A DNA stretch of 64,000 bases from CAILZL01 sp049840395 (GTDB taxonomy: Bacteria; Pseudomonadota; Gammaproteobacteria; Steroidobacterales; Steroidobacteraceae): positions 496,001 through 560,000 of the forward strand of contig JASGLD010000005.1 in assembly GCA_049840395.1 (NCBI GenBank), in the 5' to 3' direction. Of this stretch, positions 50,493 to 58,312 are shown piece after piece. Each line of letters begins with the position of its first letter. Within the stretch, counting starts at the first letter, position 1. The translations under genes and the position numbers were made by a program. The notes beneath the pieces were generated by a model, which ran no database searches, was not told the origin of the DNA, and saw nothing but the letters and a program-made list of their open reading frames with translations.

Positions 50493-51413
50493 TTAATTAC
50501 CTTGTTCCGCTGCGCTCAGGCCTTTGATGTCTTCGACGACCAGCGTGCCCGTACCTTCGTTGGTAAACACTTCGGCCAGCAGGCTGTCCGGGGTCTTGTA
50601 CGAGATGCAGTGCACGCGACGCACGCCGCCACGCAGCGCGTGTTCGATGGCCATGGCCTTGGGCAGCATGCCGTCTTTCAACGAGCCTTGATCTTTGAGC
50701 TTCTGCAAACCAGCCAGATCGGTGTACGACACCAGCGAATGCGGATCTTCCAACGATTCCATGATGCCGGGCGCACCGGTAATGAGCACCAGCTTCTCGG
50801 CTTTCAGGGCTGCGCCAATCGCAGCGGCAACCGTATCAGCGTTGATGTTGAGCAACTGGCCCTTGTCATCGCAGGACACGGGACTGACCACTGGCATCAG
50901 GCCATCATCGAGCAACTGTTGCAGCACTTTGGAGTCCACCAGGTCGATGTCACCGACAAAGCCATAGTCGACGGTTTCACCGGCCACCACGACCGGCGGA
51001 CGCTTATGCGCGCGAATCAAACCTGCGGCGACACCGCTGACGCCGACAGCATTGATGGACAGCTCGCGGCAGATGCCGAGAATCTGCGTGTTGACCAGAC
51101 CATTGAGCACCATGCTGGTGACTTCGATGGACTTGGCATCGGTGACACGACGGCCTGCCACCATCTGTGGTTCGATGCCCATGGACTTCTGAATGCCGGT
51201 GAGCTGTTCGCCACCGCCATGCACGACGATCACGCGAATACCTACCTGGTGCAGGATGGCTACCTGCTCCATGAGATTGCGCGTGGCATCGGGATTACCG
51301 AACACGCCACCGCTGGCTTTGACGATGAACACCTTGCCCTTGAACATGCGAATGTAAGGCGCTGCGCTCTTCAAGGCGCGCACAGTCACCAGGGAATCGT
51401 TACGGTTGGTCAT
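50493..51413 (-). CDS. argB: N-acylglutamate kinase
   Basis: Amino-acid-kinase enzyme (306 residues) phosphorylating N-acetyl- or N-succinylglutamate, the second step of the pathway. ATP-site Lys32 is in VKASGGVFGN, which differs from the usual KxGGxA; the Asp of LNINADTVAAAIG and the Lys of DGMLPKAMAIEHAL are kept. HGGGEQLTGIQKSMG is the conserved glycine loop. There is no C-terminal GNAT, so it is not the Xanthomonas-type fused synthase-kinase, and the first step must be done by another protein. ATG 51413 is chosen over 51476, which runs into a repeat. Confidence 0.9.
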   Translation of the reverse strand: MTNRNDSLVTVRALKSAAPYIRMFKGKVFIVKASGGVFGNPDATRNLMEQVAILHQVGIRVIVVHGGGEQLTGIQKSMGIEPQMVAGRRVTDAKSIEVTSMVLNGLVNTQILGICRELSINAVGVSGVAAGLIRAHKRPPVVVAGETVDYGFVGDIDLVDSKVLQQLLDDGLMPVVSPVSCDDKGQLLNINADTVAAAIGAALKAEKLVLITGAPGIMESLEDPHSLVSYTDLAGLQKLKDQGSLKDGMLPKAMAIEHALRGGVRRVHCISYKTPDSLLAEVFTNEGTGTLVVEDIKGLSAAEQGN

Positions 51414-51438
51414 AAATATGTTCTGCAAAAAAAGTTCA

Positions 51439-51527
51439 TGTAGGTTGGGCTGAGTCTGCGAAGCCCAACGGTCCAATGTTCAACGTGTTCCAAGATGTTG
51501 GGCTTCGCAGACTCAGCCCAACCTACA
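51439..51527. repeat. Perfect inverted repeat, GTAG-headed, between argF' and argB
   Basis: Two identical 31-bp arms (TGTAGGTTGGGCTGAGTCTG and following) separated by 27 bp, each arm itself able to fold (GTTGGGCT/AGCCCAAC). GTAG stands at both outer ends. Confidence 0.92.
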
Positions 51528-51539
51528 CATCAATCCGTC

Positions 51540-52541
51540 TCAGCTATTCCGCAGCATGCGGTACAACACCGCCATCTGCACAACCATGCGGTTGAATGCC
51601 TCGCGCAACACCACGCTGCGTGAGCTATCCAACACTTCATCATCCACGGCGACATTGCGACGCACCGGCAAGCAATGCATCAGATGGCAATCTTCGGCAG
51701 TGGTCTTGAACCAGCTGTCCTTGACGCACCAGTCCATCAGATCTTCGCGCAGCCGTGTTTCAGCTTCTGCATCGCCGTAATGTTGTGGCGAGCCCCATTC
51801 CTTCGCATATACCACTTGCGCGCCTTTAAGCGCTGCCGCGCGATCGGTGGTTTCAGTGACGCTGCCACCGGAAGCTTTTGCAGCCGCGCGCGCCTTATCC
51901 ATGATGGCATCGGGCAGGGCATAACCGTCGGGACGGCATACCACCACATCCATGCCGCGCAATGCAGCCATGTGCACCGTTGCAGAAGGCACGGCCAGTG
52001 GCAGGGCGCGTGGATGGTTCACCCACGACAGCACGAACTTGCCGCGTTCCGGCACATTGAGCTCGTCCATGGTGTACCAGTCGGCCAGCGCCTGGCAGGG
52101 ATGATTCATCGCCGACTCTAAATTGACGAGTGGCTTCTCGCATAGATCGGCAATGGTTTTGAAGCCGGTTTCATTGATGTCGGCTTGCAAGCTCTTGCCT
52201 TCAGCGAACATGCGCACGCCCAGGGCATCGCAGTAAGAAGCCATCACCGGAATCGCTTCCTTGATGTGTTCGGCGGCATTGCCATTCATCACCGCGCCAT
52301 TGCGCGTTTCAAAATTCCAAGTGCCGGCGCCCGGCGTGATGACGAAGGCCGAGCCACCCAGGCGCATCATGCCGCTCTGGAACGAAGCCAGAGTGCGCAG
52401 CGAGGGATTCATGAACAGCAGGCCCAACACCTTGCCGGCCAACGCATGTGGATCGGGATTGGCTTGCAGACGTGCAGCCAAGCCCAACAGATCTTTCACT
52501 TCTGCGCGTTCGAAATCAGCCAGGTCTAAAAATCTTTGCAT
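51540..52541 (-). CDS. argF': N-acylornithine carbamoyltransferase (predicted succinylornithine type)
   Basis: 333 residues. Transfers carbamoyl from carbamoyl phosphate to an acylated ornithine, giving acylcitrulline. The carbamoyl phosphate loop is NPSLRTLASFQ (44-54); HPCQALAD is at 147-154; the late motif is HCLPVRRNV, typical of acetyl/succinyl-ornithine enzymes, not the HCLPA of ordinary ornithine carbamoyltransferases. At the published specificity position (Glu92 in X. campestris, Pro90 in B. fragilis), aligned through the EHI/EHL segment, this protein has Ala90 (GNAAEH). In the published mutants Ala at that site gave a succinylornithine enzyme, so succinylornithine is predicted. EAIPVMASYCDALGVR also looks Bacteroides-like. 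Confidence 0.9.
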   Translation of the reverse strand: MQRFLDLADFERAEVKDLLGLAARLQANPDPHALAGKVLGLLFMNPSLRTLASFQSGMMRLGGSAFVITPGAGTWNFETRNGAVMNGNAAEHIKEAIPVMASYCDALGVRMFAEGKSLQADINETGFKTIADLCEKPLVNLESAMNHPCQALADWYTMDELNVPERGKFVLSWVNHPRALPLAVPSATVHMAALRGMDVVVCRPDGYALPDAIMDKARAAAKASGGSVTETTDRAAALKGAQVVYAKEWGSPQHYGDAEAETRLREDLMDWCVKDSWFKTTAEDCHLMHCLPVRRNVAVDDEVLDSSRSVVLREAFNRMVVQMAVLYRMLRNS

Positions 52542-52574
52542 GATGCTCCAACAAGAAATCGGCTTCGACTTTCA

Positions 52575-52671
52575 CTCCCTCCCCCGTTCGACGGGGGAGG
52601 GTTGGGGTGGGGGCAGGCAACCTTTGATGCAGTTGCCCCCATCCTGTCCTTCCCCCGTCGAACGGGGGAAG
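52575..52671. repeat. Inverted pair of C-rich palindromes between argD and argF'
   Basis: Copies at 52575-52614 (CTCCCTCCCCCGTTCGACGG then GGGAGGGTTGGGGTGGGGG) and 52635-52671 (the mirror, CCCCCATCCTGTCCTTCCCC then CGTCGAACGGGGGAAG). The second is slightly diverged. Confidence 0.88.
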
Positions 52672-52679
52672 CGACGCAA

Positions 52680-53861
52680 TTACTTACCTATATCCAATAG
52701 TGCCGCACGCAGCGCATCCACATGCTTCGACTCCAGCACATACGGAGCCAGAATACGCACCACATTCGGATCGCCGCTGGTGCCGGTGAGGATGTCGCGC
52801 TTCAACAGTTCGGCTTGCACATCCTTGGCAGGGCGCGAAGTGCGCAGACCCAACAGGAAGCCCGCACCTTGAATCGCAGTTACCGGACCGACAATGCACT
52901 TCTGACGAATCTCGGCAGAACGCTCGCGCACGTTTCTCAGCAGGCCTTCTTCTTCAATGATGTCCACCACCGCTTCCACCATGGCGCAGGCCATCGGGCC
53001 GCCGCCGAAGGTGGTGCCCAGGCTATCCATGGTGAGATTGCTGGCCACGTGATCGGCCATCAACACCGCCGACACGGGGAAGCCTGCACCCAATGCTTTC
53101 GCCGTGGTGATGATGTCCGGCGTCACGCCATACATGTTGGCAGCAAACGGATAACCGGTGCGGCCCATGCCACATTGCACTTCATCGAAAATCAGAATGG
53201 TGCCGGTCTCGGAACAACGATGACGAATGGCTTCTAGGAATTCCTTCGGCATGTCGCAGGCGCCGGCCACACCTTGAATAGGCTCAACGATCACTGCTGC
53301 AGTTTGATCGGTGATTATGTCCTTCACCGCAGGCACATTGCCGCGCGGCAGGAACTTCACATCGAAGGGCGCATTGGGAAAGCCATACCACTTCTTGGCG
53401 GCGCCCCAGGTCACTGCGCCCGCAGCGGCAGTGCGACCGTGGAAGCTGCCTTCGATGGCGACGACTTCACGCGCTTCGGTGATCTTCAGCGCCAGCTTCA
53501 ATGCATTCTCGTTTGCTTCCGCGCCCGAGTTCACAAAGAACACGGTGTTGAGTCCGAGACCGCAGAACTTGGCCAGCTTGGTGGCGGCGCGCACGCGTAT
53601 ATCCAGCGGCACGGCATTGCTTTGAAACGCCAGCGCCTTGGCCTGCTCAGTGAGCGCGGCAACCCAGCGTGGATGGCCGTAGCCCACGGCGGCCACGGCA
53701 TGGCCGCCATATAGATCCAGCACCTTGCGGCCATCGGGCGTGTTCAAGTACACGCCTTGGGCGTCGGTGACCTCCAAAGGAAACTGCGAATACACATGCG
53801 CCAGATGATCGGAGTCATCGGTGTGTGAGTGTGTTGATTTCAACGGAATAACATTGCTCAT
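52680..53861 (-). CDS. argD: N-acylornithine aminotransferase
   Basis: Class III PLP aminotransferase, 393 residues, converting N-acylglutamate semialdehyde to N-acylornithine with glutamate. NSGAEANENALKLA (111-124) holds the phosphate and the PLP lysine is Lys255 in TAKALGAGFP; the GSFHGRT loop is at 138-144 and FDEVQCGMGRTG at 225-236. In Bacteroidetes the same protein works on succinylated substrate; the sequence alone does not settle which acyl group. It is placed between argC and argF', with repeat pairs on both sides. Confidence 0.93.
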   Translation of the reverse strand: MSNVIPLKSTHSHTDDSDHLAHVYSQFPLEVTDAQGVYLNTPDGRKVLDLYGGHAVAAVGYGHPRWVAALTEQAKALAFQSNAVPLDIRVRAATKLAKFCGLGLNTVFFVNSGAEANENALKLALKITEAREVVAIEGSFHGRTAAAGAVTWGAAKKWYGFPNAPFDVKFLPRGNVPAVKDIITDQTAAVIVEPIQGVAGACDMPKEFLEAIRHRCSETGTILIFDEVQCGMGRTGYPFAANMYGVTPDIITTAKALGAGFPVSAVLMADHVASNLTMDSLGTTFGGGPMACAMVEAVVDIIEEEGLLRNVRERSAEIRQKCIVGPVTAIQGAGFLLGLRTSRPAKDVQAELLKRDILTGTSGDPNVVRILAPYVLESKHVDALRAALLDIGK

Positions 53862-53883
53862 ACGTGTTCAGCGGCAGGTTTTT

Positions 53884-53940
53884 GTAGGTCGGGTTTTACA
53901 CCCGACTTCCTCGGAATGTCGGGTGTAAAACCCGATCTAC
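53884..53940. repeat. GTAG-headed inverted repeat between argC and argD
   Basis: Arms GTAGGTCGGGTTTTACACCC and GGGTGTAAAACCCGATCTAC with a single mismatch, 11 bp between them. Each arm contains a smaller palindrome (GTCGGGT... ACCCGAC). Confidence 0.88.
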
Positions 53941-53959
53941 AAAAGATGCAGCATCCTCC

Positions 53960-55021
53960 TCAAGTCCAGCCTGGGGCCGGTGTGATTAAGCCTAGAGATT
54001 CTTCAAATCCCAACAAGCGATTCATCCACTGCACTGCGCCACCGGCTGCGCCCTTGCACAGATTGTCGATGGCGCACATCACGGCAATGGTGTTGCCATT
54101 CGCGACCGCGCTCATGTGCGCATAGTTGCTGGTGGCGACATCCTTGATGCGCGGCATTTCCTTGCTGACGCGCACGAAGGGCGAGTGCTTGTAGAAATCT
54201 TGCAAAGCTGCGATCAGCTCATCGGTCTTGATCGGCTTGATCGCGGTGGCTTGAATCGTGGCGTGAATGCCGCGCGCAAACGGACCCGAATGCGGCACGA
54301 AGTTGAACTCGGCCTGCACACCGGAAGCCGCAGCCGCGATTTCGGTGACTTCCGGCGAGTGACGATGCGCCAAGGCGTTGTAGGCATACAGATCGCTATG
54401 CCGTTGCGGATGATGTGTGCCTGCAGTCGGTGTGCGGCCTGCGCCAGTGCTGCCGGTGATGGCCGAAGCAAACAGACGCGGCTCAACAATGCCCAGCTTC
54501 AACAACGGCACGCTCGACAACAAGATCGACGTAGCGAAGCAGCCGGGATGTGCAACATGCTTGGTCGGCGCCTTGGCCAGATGTTCCGGTACTGCGCAGG
54601 TGAAATCCTTGATACGCGCCGGTGCGCCATGCTCATGCTTGTACACGGCTTCATACGCGGCGGCAGTGGAGTAACGATAGTCGGCAGAGATGTCTACGAC
54701 GGTGGGATTGGTGCCTGCAGCTTCAGCAGCTTTCAGCAATCCATCGAGTAGCTTGTGTGACACGCCATGCGGCGCGGCGGCCAGCACCGCCGACTTGGGC
54801 AGCGTGGTGATCAGCTGCGTCACTTCTTCCAGGCTTGAATACTTCAGCTGCGGATAGGCGACTGCCAAGTGGGGAAAGGCCTTACTTACCAATTCACCGG
54901 GCTGGCTATCCGAAAGAATCGCTTTCAATTCCAAGCCGGGATGGCCGGCGATCAAGCGCAGCAATTCTCCAGCAACGTAGCCGGTGCCGCCGAGAACAAT
55001 GGTTGGGACTTTGTTAGTCAT
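53960..55021 (-). CDS. argC: N-acyl-gamma-glutamyl-phosphate reductase
   Basis: NADPH-dependent reductase (353 residues) making N-acylglutamate semialdehyde. Rossmann start VLGGTGYVAGELLRL (9-23), catalytic Cys161 in HPGCFAT, and the catalytic His region VPHSGPFARGI. Substrate-side features are compatible with acetyl or succinyl groups; no residue here is known to me that decides. It is transcribed left of the DUF1611 gene with a GTAG repeat pair in the gap. Confidence 0.95.
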   Translation of the reverse strand: MTNKVPTIVLGGTGYVAGELLRLIAGHPGLELKAILSDSQPGELVSKAFPHLAVAYPQLKYSSLEEVTQLITTLPKSAVLAAAPHGVSHKLLDGLLKAAEAAGTNPTVVDISADYRYSTAAAYEAVYKHEHGAPARIKDFTCAVPEHLAKAPTKHVAHPGCFATSILLSSVPLLKLGIVEPRLFASAITGSTGAGRTPTAGTHHPQRHSDLYAYNALAHRHSPEVTEIAAAASGVQAEFNFVPHSGPFARGIHATIQATAIKPIKTDELIAALQDFYKHSPFVRVSKEMPRIKDVATSNYAHMSAVANGNTIAVMCAIDNLCKGAAGGAVQWMNRLLGFEESLGLITPAPGWT

Positions 55022-55038
55022 TCAATTCATTTCCTGAG

Positions 55039-55088
55039 CGGGTTCGATAAATCGAACCCCTACATGTAGTGGCGCAATTCATTGCGCC
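55039..55088. repeat. Two GTAG-headed hairpins back to back, DUF1611 to argC
   Basis: GGGTTCGATAAATCGAACCC followed by CTAC, and GTAG followed by TGGCGCAATTCATTGCGCC. Unlike the other pairs, the GTAG tags meet in the centre and point outward. Confidence 0.88.
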
Positions 55089-55094
55089 CGTTCT

Positions 55095-56183
55095 TCAATC
55101 CTGCTTCACCGCCGACTTGGCCAACACCGATGCCGGCAAATTCAAGCTATCGATCACGCAGTCGCCCAGCGCGGCGCCATCGGTCATGGCATTCCAGGCA
55201 TGCACCTTCATCTGATCGCGAATGATGTTCACGCCTACCGCGTTATCGGTTGAGGGACCGGTGACCACCGAAGGTTCGATGCCGAACTTCTCGCGCAACA
55301 ATTTCACGCCGCCCCAGGCTGCGACGGGATCGTTAGCGGACAACACCACCGAGGTCAGCGAGTTCTTGATGTCCTGATCGAGCAGAATGGCTTCCACACC
55401 ATAAGCACCCAACAGACCATCGCCCAGTTCGAACACGATTACATCGGGTTCGCCCACGGCCATTTCGGTCAGCAGCGTGCGCGTGATAGCCGGACCGGTT
55501 TTCGCTGTAGTAGTGACTACGCCGTAGTCAGTGAAGATGGCGCTCTTCTTTGCACCGGCATCTTCCATGGCCATGATGTCGCGACGCAGTGAAACGCCGG
55601 TGGCCTTAAAGGCATGCACATTCAAGCCACGATGCCGCATGCGTGCAACGATGGCACAGGCCGCTGCAGTCTTGCCGGCTTCCATACAGGTGCCAGCCAG
55701 CGCAACCACCGGCACCTTCTTAGTGTCGACGGAGGCGTTGTAGTCGAGCGGCTTGTAGCCCACCTTGGCGGGCACGCCGATGCGTTCGCCGAGGTAAGGG
55801 AATTGCAACACCACACCTAGTACGCGGCAATCGAAGGGCTTGCCCTTGTCGGGATTGGCGGAATCGCAAATGCCGAGGACGCCGCCGATGTTGAGCATGT
55901 GAATGATGTCGCCTTCCTTCACAGACTCGGGCAGATGGCCCGAGTAGCCGAACAACGCCTGACGATGACCCAGTGCGCCGACCACGATATCGCCCTTGGC
56001 CACTTTCGCCATGCGACCGCTGGTCAGTTCCAGCGTGTTGTAAGTGGACTTGTTGGTGAGGATCTCCACCACCAGCACCGTGCCTTCCGCAGTGGGAATG
56101 TTCTGCGTTTCGATGCGCAGCTCGCGGCCCAGGTTGAGCGCCTGCGTAATCGAAGCCACTTTATCTACAACAACTGTTTTCAT
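55095..56183 (-). CDS. DUF1611 P-loop protein, candidate N-acylglutamate synthase
   Basis: 362 residues. The C-terminal half (about 155-355) is the DUF1611 P-loop domain: Walker A-like GTCMEAGKT at 164-172 after PVVALA, then ATGVSLRRDIMAMEDAG, VIVFELGDGLLGAYGVEA and SANDPVAAWGG. The N-terminal 140 residues (EILTNKSTYNTLELTSGR through MLNIGGVLGICDSANP) seem to be a separate beta-rich domain. To my knowledge a DUF1611 protein (DgcN) was reported as a D-glutamate N-acetyltransferase in marine bacteria; glutamate acylation is the missing first step here. It lies between argG and argC and is the only unassigned member of the operon. The role is inferred from context. Confidence 0.75.
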   Translation of the reverse strand: MKTVVVDKVASITQALNLGRELRIETQNIPTAEGTVLVVEILTNKSTYNTLELTSGRMAKVAKGDIVVGALGHRQALFGYSGHLPESVKEGDIIHMLNIGGVLGICDSANPDKGKPFDCRVLGVVLQFPYLGERIGVPAKVGYKPLDYNASVDTKKVPVVALAGTCMEAGKTAAACAIVARMRHRGLNVHAFKATGVSLRRDIMAMEDAGAKKSAIFTDYGVVTTTAKTGPAITRTLLTEMAVGEPDVIVFELGDGLLGAYGVEAILLDQDIKNSLTSVVLSANDPVAAWGGVKLLREKFGIEPSVVTGPSTDNAVGVNIIRDQMKVHAWNAMTDGAALGDCVIDSLNLPASVLAKSAVKQD

Positions 56184-56200
56184 CGTCTTGCCTTAATTAC

Positions 56201-56297
56201 TCCCTCCCCCGTTCGACGGGGAGGGTTGGGGTGGGGGCAACGCGGTAACAACCATTGCGCCCCCTTCCTAACCTTCCCCCGTCGAACGGGGGAAGGG
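56201..56297. repeat. Inverted pair of C-rich palindromes between argG and DUF1611
   Basis: Copies at 56201-56239 (TCCCTCCCCCGTTCGACGGG then GAGGGTTGGGGTGGGGGC) and 56259-56297 (mirror, GCCCCCTTCCTAACCTTCCC then CCGTCGAACGGGGGAAGG). Confidence 0.88.
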
Positions 56298-56323
56298 ACC
56301 AGTCACTTCTTACTTCCCAGCTC

Positions 56324-57541
56324 TTACTTGCCGGCGCGATGCCAGAACGAGCCCGGCAGCGACAGCATCTTGGAGAAACCCAGCGCATCCGCAGCGGTCC
56401 ACTCACCGGCCGATTCGCCGTACACGCCTTTGGACACGGCCATCAGCGAGTACTTGGAGGTCACGCCTTCAATGAAGAACGAACCCGGACGGTACTTCAC
56501 CTTCACTTCACCGGAGACGCGCTCCTGCGACGAGAGCAACAGGGTTTCGATATCGCGGCACACTGGATCGAGATGCTGGCCTTCGTGCACCCAGTCGCCA
56601 TAGGGCGCGGCCACCAATTCCTTGATGCGTACTTGCTTGGAGGTCAGCACCAGCTTTTCCAGCTCACGATGCGCGTTGAGCAGCACATCGGCAGCCGGCG
56701 CTTCGAACGCCACGCGGCCCTTGGTGCCGATGATGGTGTCACCGACATGGATGCCGCGACCCACGCCGAACTTGGCGCCGATGGTTTCCAGCTTTTCGAT
56801 CACGGCGACCGCGCTCATGGTCACGCCATCGACGCTGCAAGGCACGCCGGCTTCGAAACCGACGGTATGCGTTTCCGGTTCCTGCGGCGCACTGAAGGCG
56901 CTCTTCGACAACACCCAGGCGCTATCGGGGATGGTGTCGTTAGAAGTGAGTGTTTCCTTGCCGCCGATGGTCACGCCCCACAGGCCGCGATTCACCGAAT
57001 AGGCGGCGCCGTAAGGAGGCAGCGGCAGCTGCTTGTCTTCCAGGTACTTCAATTGTTCTGGGCGCTTGAAGGCCTTGTCGCGCACCGGCGCGAGAATGGT
57101 CAATTCAGGAGCCAGCGTGCGCAAGGCCACTTCGAAGCGCACCTGGTCGTTACCGGCGGCGGTGCAGCCATGCGCGACGATCTTGGTGCCGAGCTTGCGG
57201 GCGTACTCGGCAATGATCTGCGCCTGCATGACGCGCTCGGCGCCCACGCACAGCGGATACAGCTGACCGCGCCGCACATTGCCCATGATCAGGAACTTCA
57301 ATACCTGATCGAAGTAGGTGGGCTTGGCTTCCACCAGGATCTGCTTTTCTGCGCCATAGGTCAGCGCACGCTGTTCCAGCACCTTGGCGGCTTCGGCATC
57401 GATGCCACCGGTGTCGACGGTGACGGTGATCACCGGGCGGCCATAATTTTCCTTTAGCCAGGGCACCAGGAAGGAAGTATCCAGGCCACCGGAGAAGGCC
57501 AGCAGGATGGGTTCGTTACCAGCGGGAATGGTGTCGGTCAT
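56324..57541 (-). CDS. argG: Argininosuccinate synthase
   Basis: Joins citrulline and aspartate at ATP cost, the step before ArgH. 405 residues, the usual length of the shorter class. The ATP PP-loop is LLAFSGGLDTSFLVPW (13-28). HGCTAAGNDQVRFE near 120 forms the aspartate/citrulline site; GAAYSVNRGLWG and the later LVLTSKQVRIKE are conserved. It follows argR after 55 bp and is first of the biosynthetic genes. To use it, citrulline must be freed from the acyl group by a deacylase that is not in the window. Confidence 0.96.
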   Translation of the reverse strand: MTDTIPAGNEPILLAFSGGLDTSFLVPWLKENYGRPVITVTVDTGGIDAEAAKVLEQRALTYGAEKQILVEAKPTYFDQVLKFLIMGNVRRGQLYPLCVGAERVMQAQIIAEYARKLGTKIVAHGCTAAGNDQVRFEVALRTLAPELTILAPVRDKAFKRPEQLKYLEDKQLPLPPYGAAYSVNRGLWGVTIGGKETLTSNDTIPDSAWVLSKSAFSAPQEPETHTVGFEAGVPCSVDGVTMSAVAVIEKLETIGAKFGVGRGIHVGDTIIGTKGRVAFEAPAADVLLNAHRELEKLVLTSKQVRIKELVAAPYGDWVHEGQHLDPVCRDIETLLLSSQERVSGEVKVKYRPGSFFIEGVTSKYSLMAVSKGVYGESAGEWTAADALGFSKMLSLPGSFWHRAGK

Positions 57542-57596
57542 GATTAAAAGAATTCTCTAACGTGAAACGAGGGGTGAAATCGGAAAGCCGCCGAGC

Positions 57597-58049
57597 TTAC
57601 AGCTTGAAGATGGCGCGCAGGCGTTTATTCAGCTGCTGCTGCGCCTTGCCGTCGTCGGTGGCGATAAAAATCGTGTCGTCACCGGAAATGGTGCCCACCA
57701 CTTCCGGCCACTCGGCCTGATCAATGGCCACCGCCACGCTCTGCGCCGTGCCGGTGGTGGTCTTGACCACCGTCAGCGAGCTGCCGGCAACCCGGATGTC
57801 GGTAACAAAGCGACTGATGGCGGCAAACGGATCTACGGCGCCGCCCGCGCCCTCCGGCACGATATAGCGGTCGCCGGCCTTGGCTACCTGCAATTCCCGC
57901 AGATCGCGGCTGATGCTCGACTGTGTCGCGTCGAAACCCAGCCGCTTCAGCAGTTTCACCAGTTCTTCCTGCTTGTGCACCACCGACTCGCGGATGATCT
58001 TGACGATCGCCGCGCGGCGCAGGGTGGATTGGTGCAGTTCGGCGGCCAT
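57597..58049 (-). CDS. argR: Arginine repressor ArgR
   Basis: 150-residue hexameric repressor that binds ARG boxes when arginine is bound. The winged helix occupies about 8-70 (HKQEELVKLLKRLGFDATQS, SSISRDLRELQVAK). The C-terminal oligomerisation/arginine-binding domain has the GTISGDDTIFIATDD motif, close to the conserved GTIAGDDT loop. It is followed by argG 55 bp away on the same strand, so the regulator is cotranscribed with the genes it probably controls. The repeats seen elsewhere are missing from the argR-argG gap. Confidence 0.95.
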   Translation of the reverse strand: MAAELHQSTLRRAAIVKIIRESVVHKQEELVKLLKRLGFDATQSSISRDLRELQVAKAGDRYIVPEGAGGAVDPFAAISRFVTDIRVAGSSLTVVKTTTGTAQSVAVAIDQAEWPEVVGTISGDDTIFIATDDGKAQQQLNKRLRAIFKL

Positions 58050-58117
58050 TGAAGTGCTAAGTCGCTCGCTGGGTCAAAAAGTAAACAGACCGCCCTGGTT
58101 GGATGCCGGAAGCGGTC

Positions 58118-58153
58118 TGCATAAAGTTGCGAGTATCGTGCATAAATATGCGA
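58118..58153. promoter_or_regulatory. Tandem ARG-box-like operator upstream of argR
   Basis: Two imperfect copies of a palindrome, TGCATAAAGTTGCGA at 58118-58132 and TGCATAAATATGCGA at 58139-58153. Their starts are 21 bp apart, as for two 18-bp ARG boxes with 3 bp between. The core is the inverted pair TGCA/TGCG around AT-rich bases, matching the form of E. coli ARG boxes (TNTGAATWWWWATTCANW) but not their exact half-sites. The location 70 bp upstream of argR suggests autoregulation of the whole operon. Confidence 0.65.
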
Positions 58154-58312
58154 AAGCTGTCAATGGTTGTTTGTCCATCGAAAAATGCCGGACATGTTTC
58201 GCAAACTGGTCAGGCAGATATGACCCGGCTAGACTGCGTTCCGGATTTCAGGAGCGCCGCCAACGGCGGCATTCAAAAAATAACAAACAACTGCAATGGA
58301 GCAGCGACGATT

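Noticed and set aside
51540..52541. Calling the transcarbamylase ordinary ornithine carbamoyltransferase (ArgF)
   Set aside because: The HCLPVRRNV motif and the EHI/Ala90 region match the acylornithine branch, not the HCLPA form of ArgF.
58103..58312. Upstream 70-codon extension of the propeller lipoprotein
   Set aside because: It would place the signal sequence inside the protein and read through the ARG-box-like sites.
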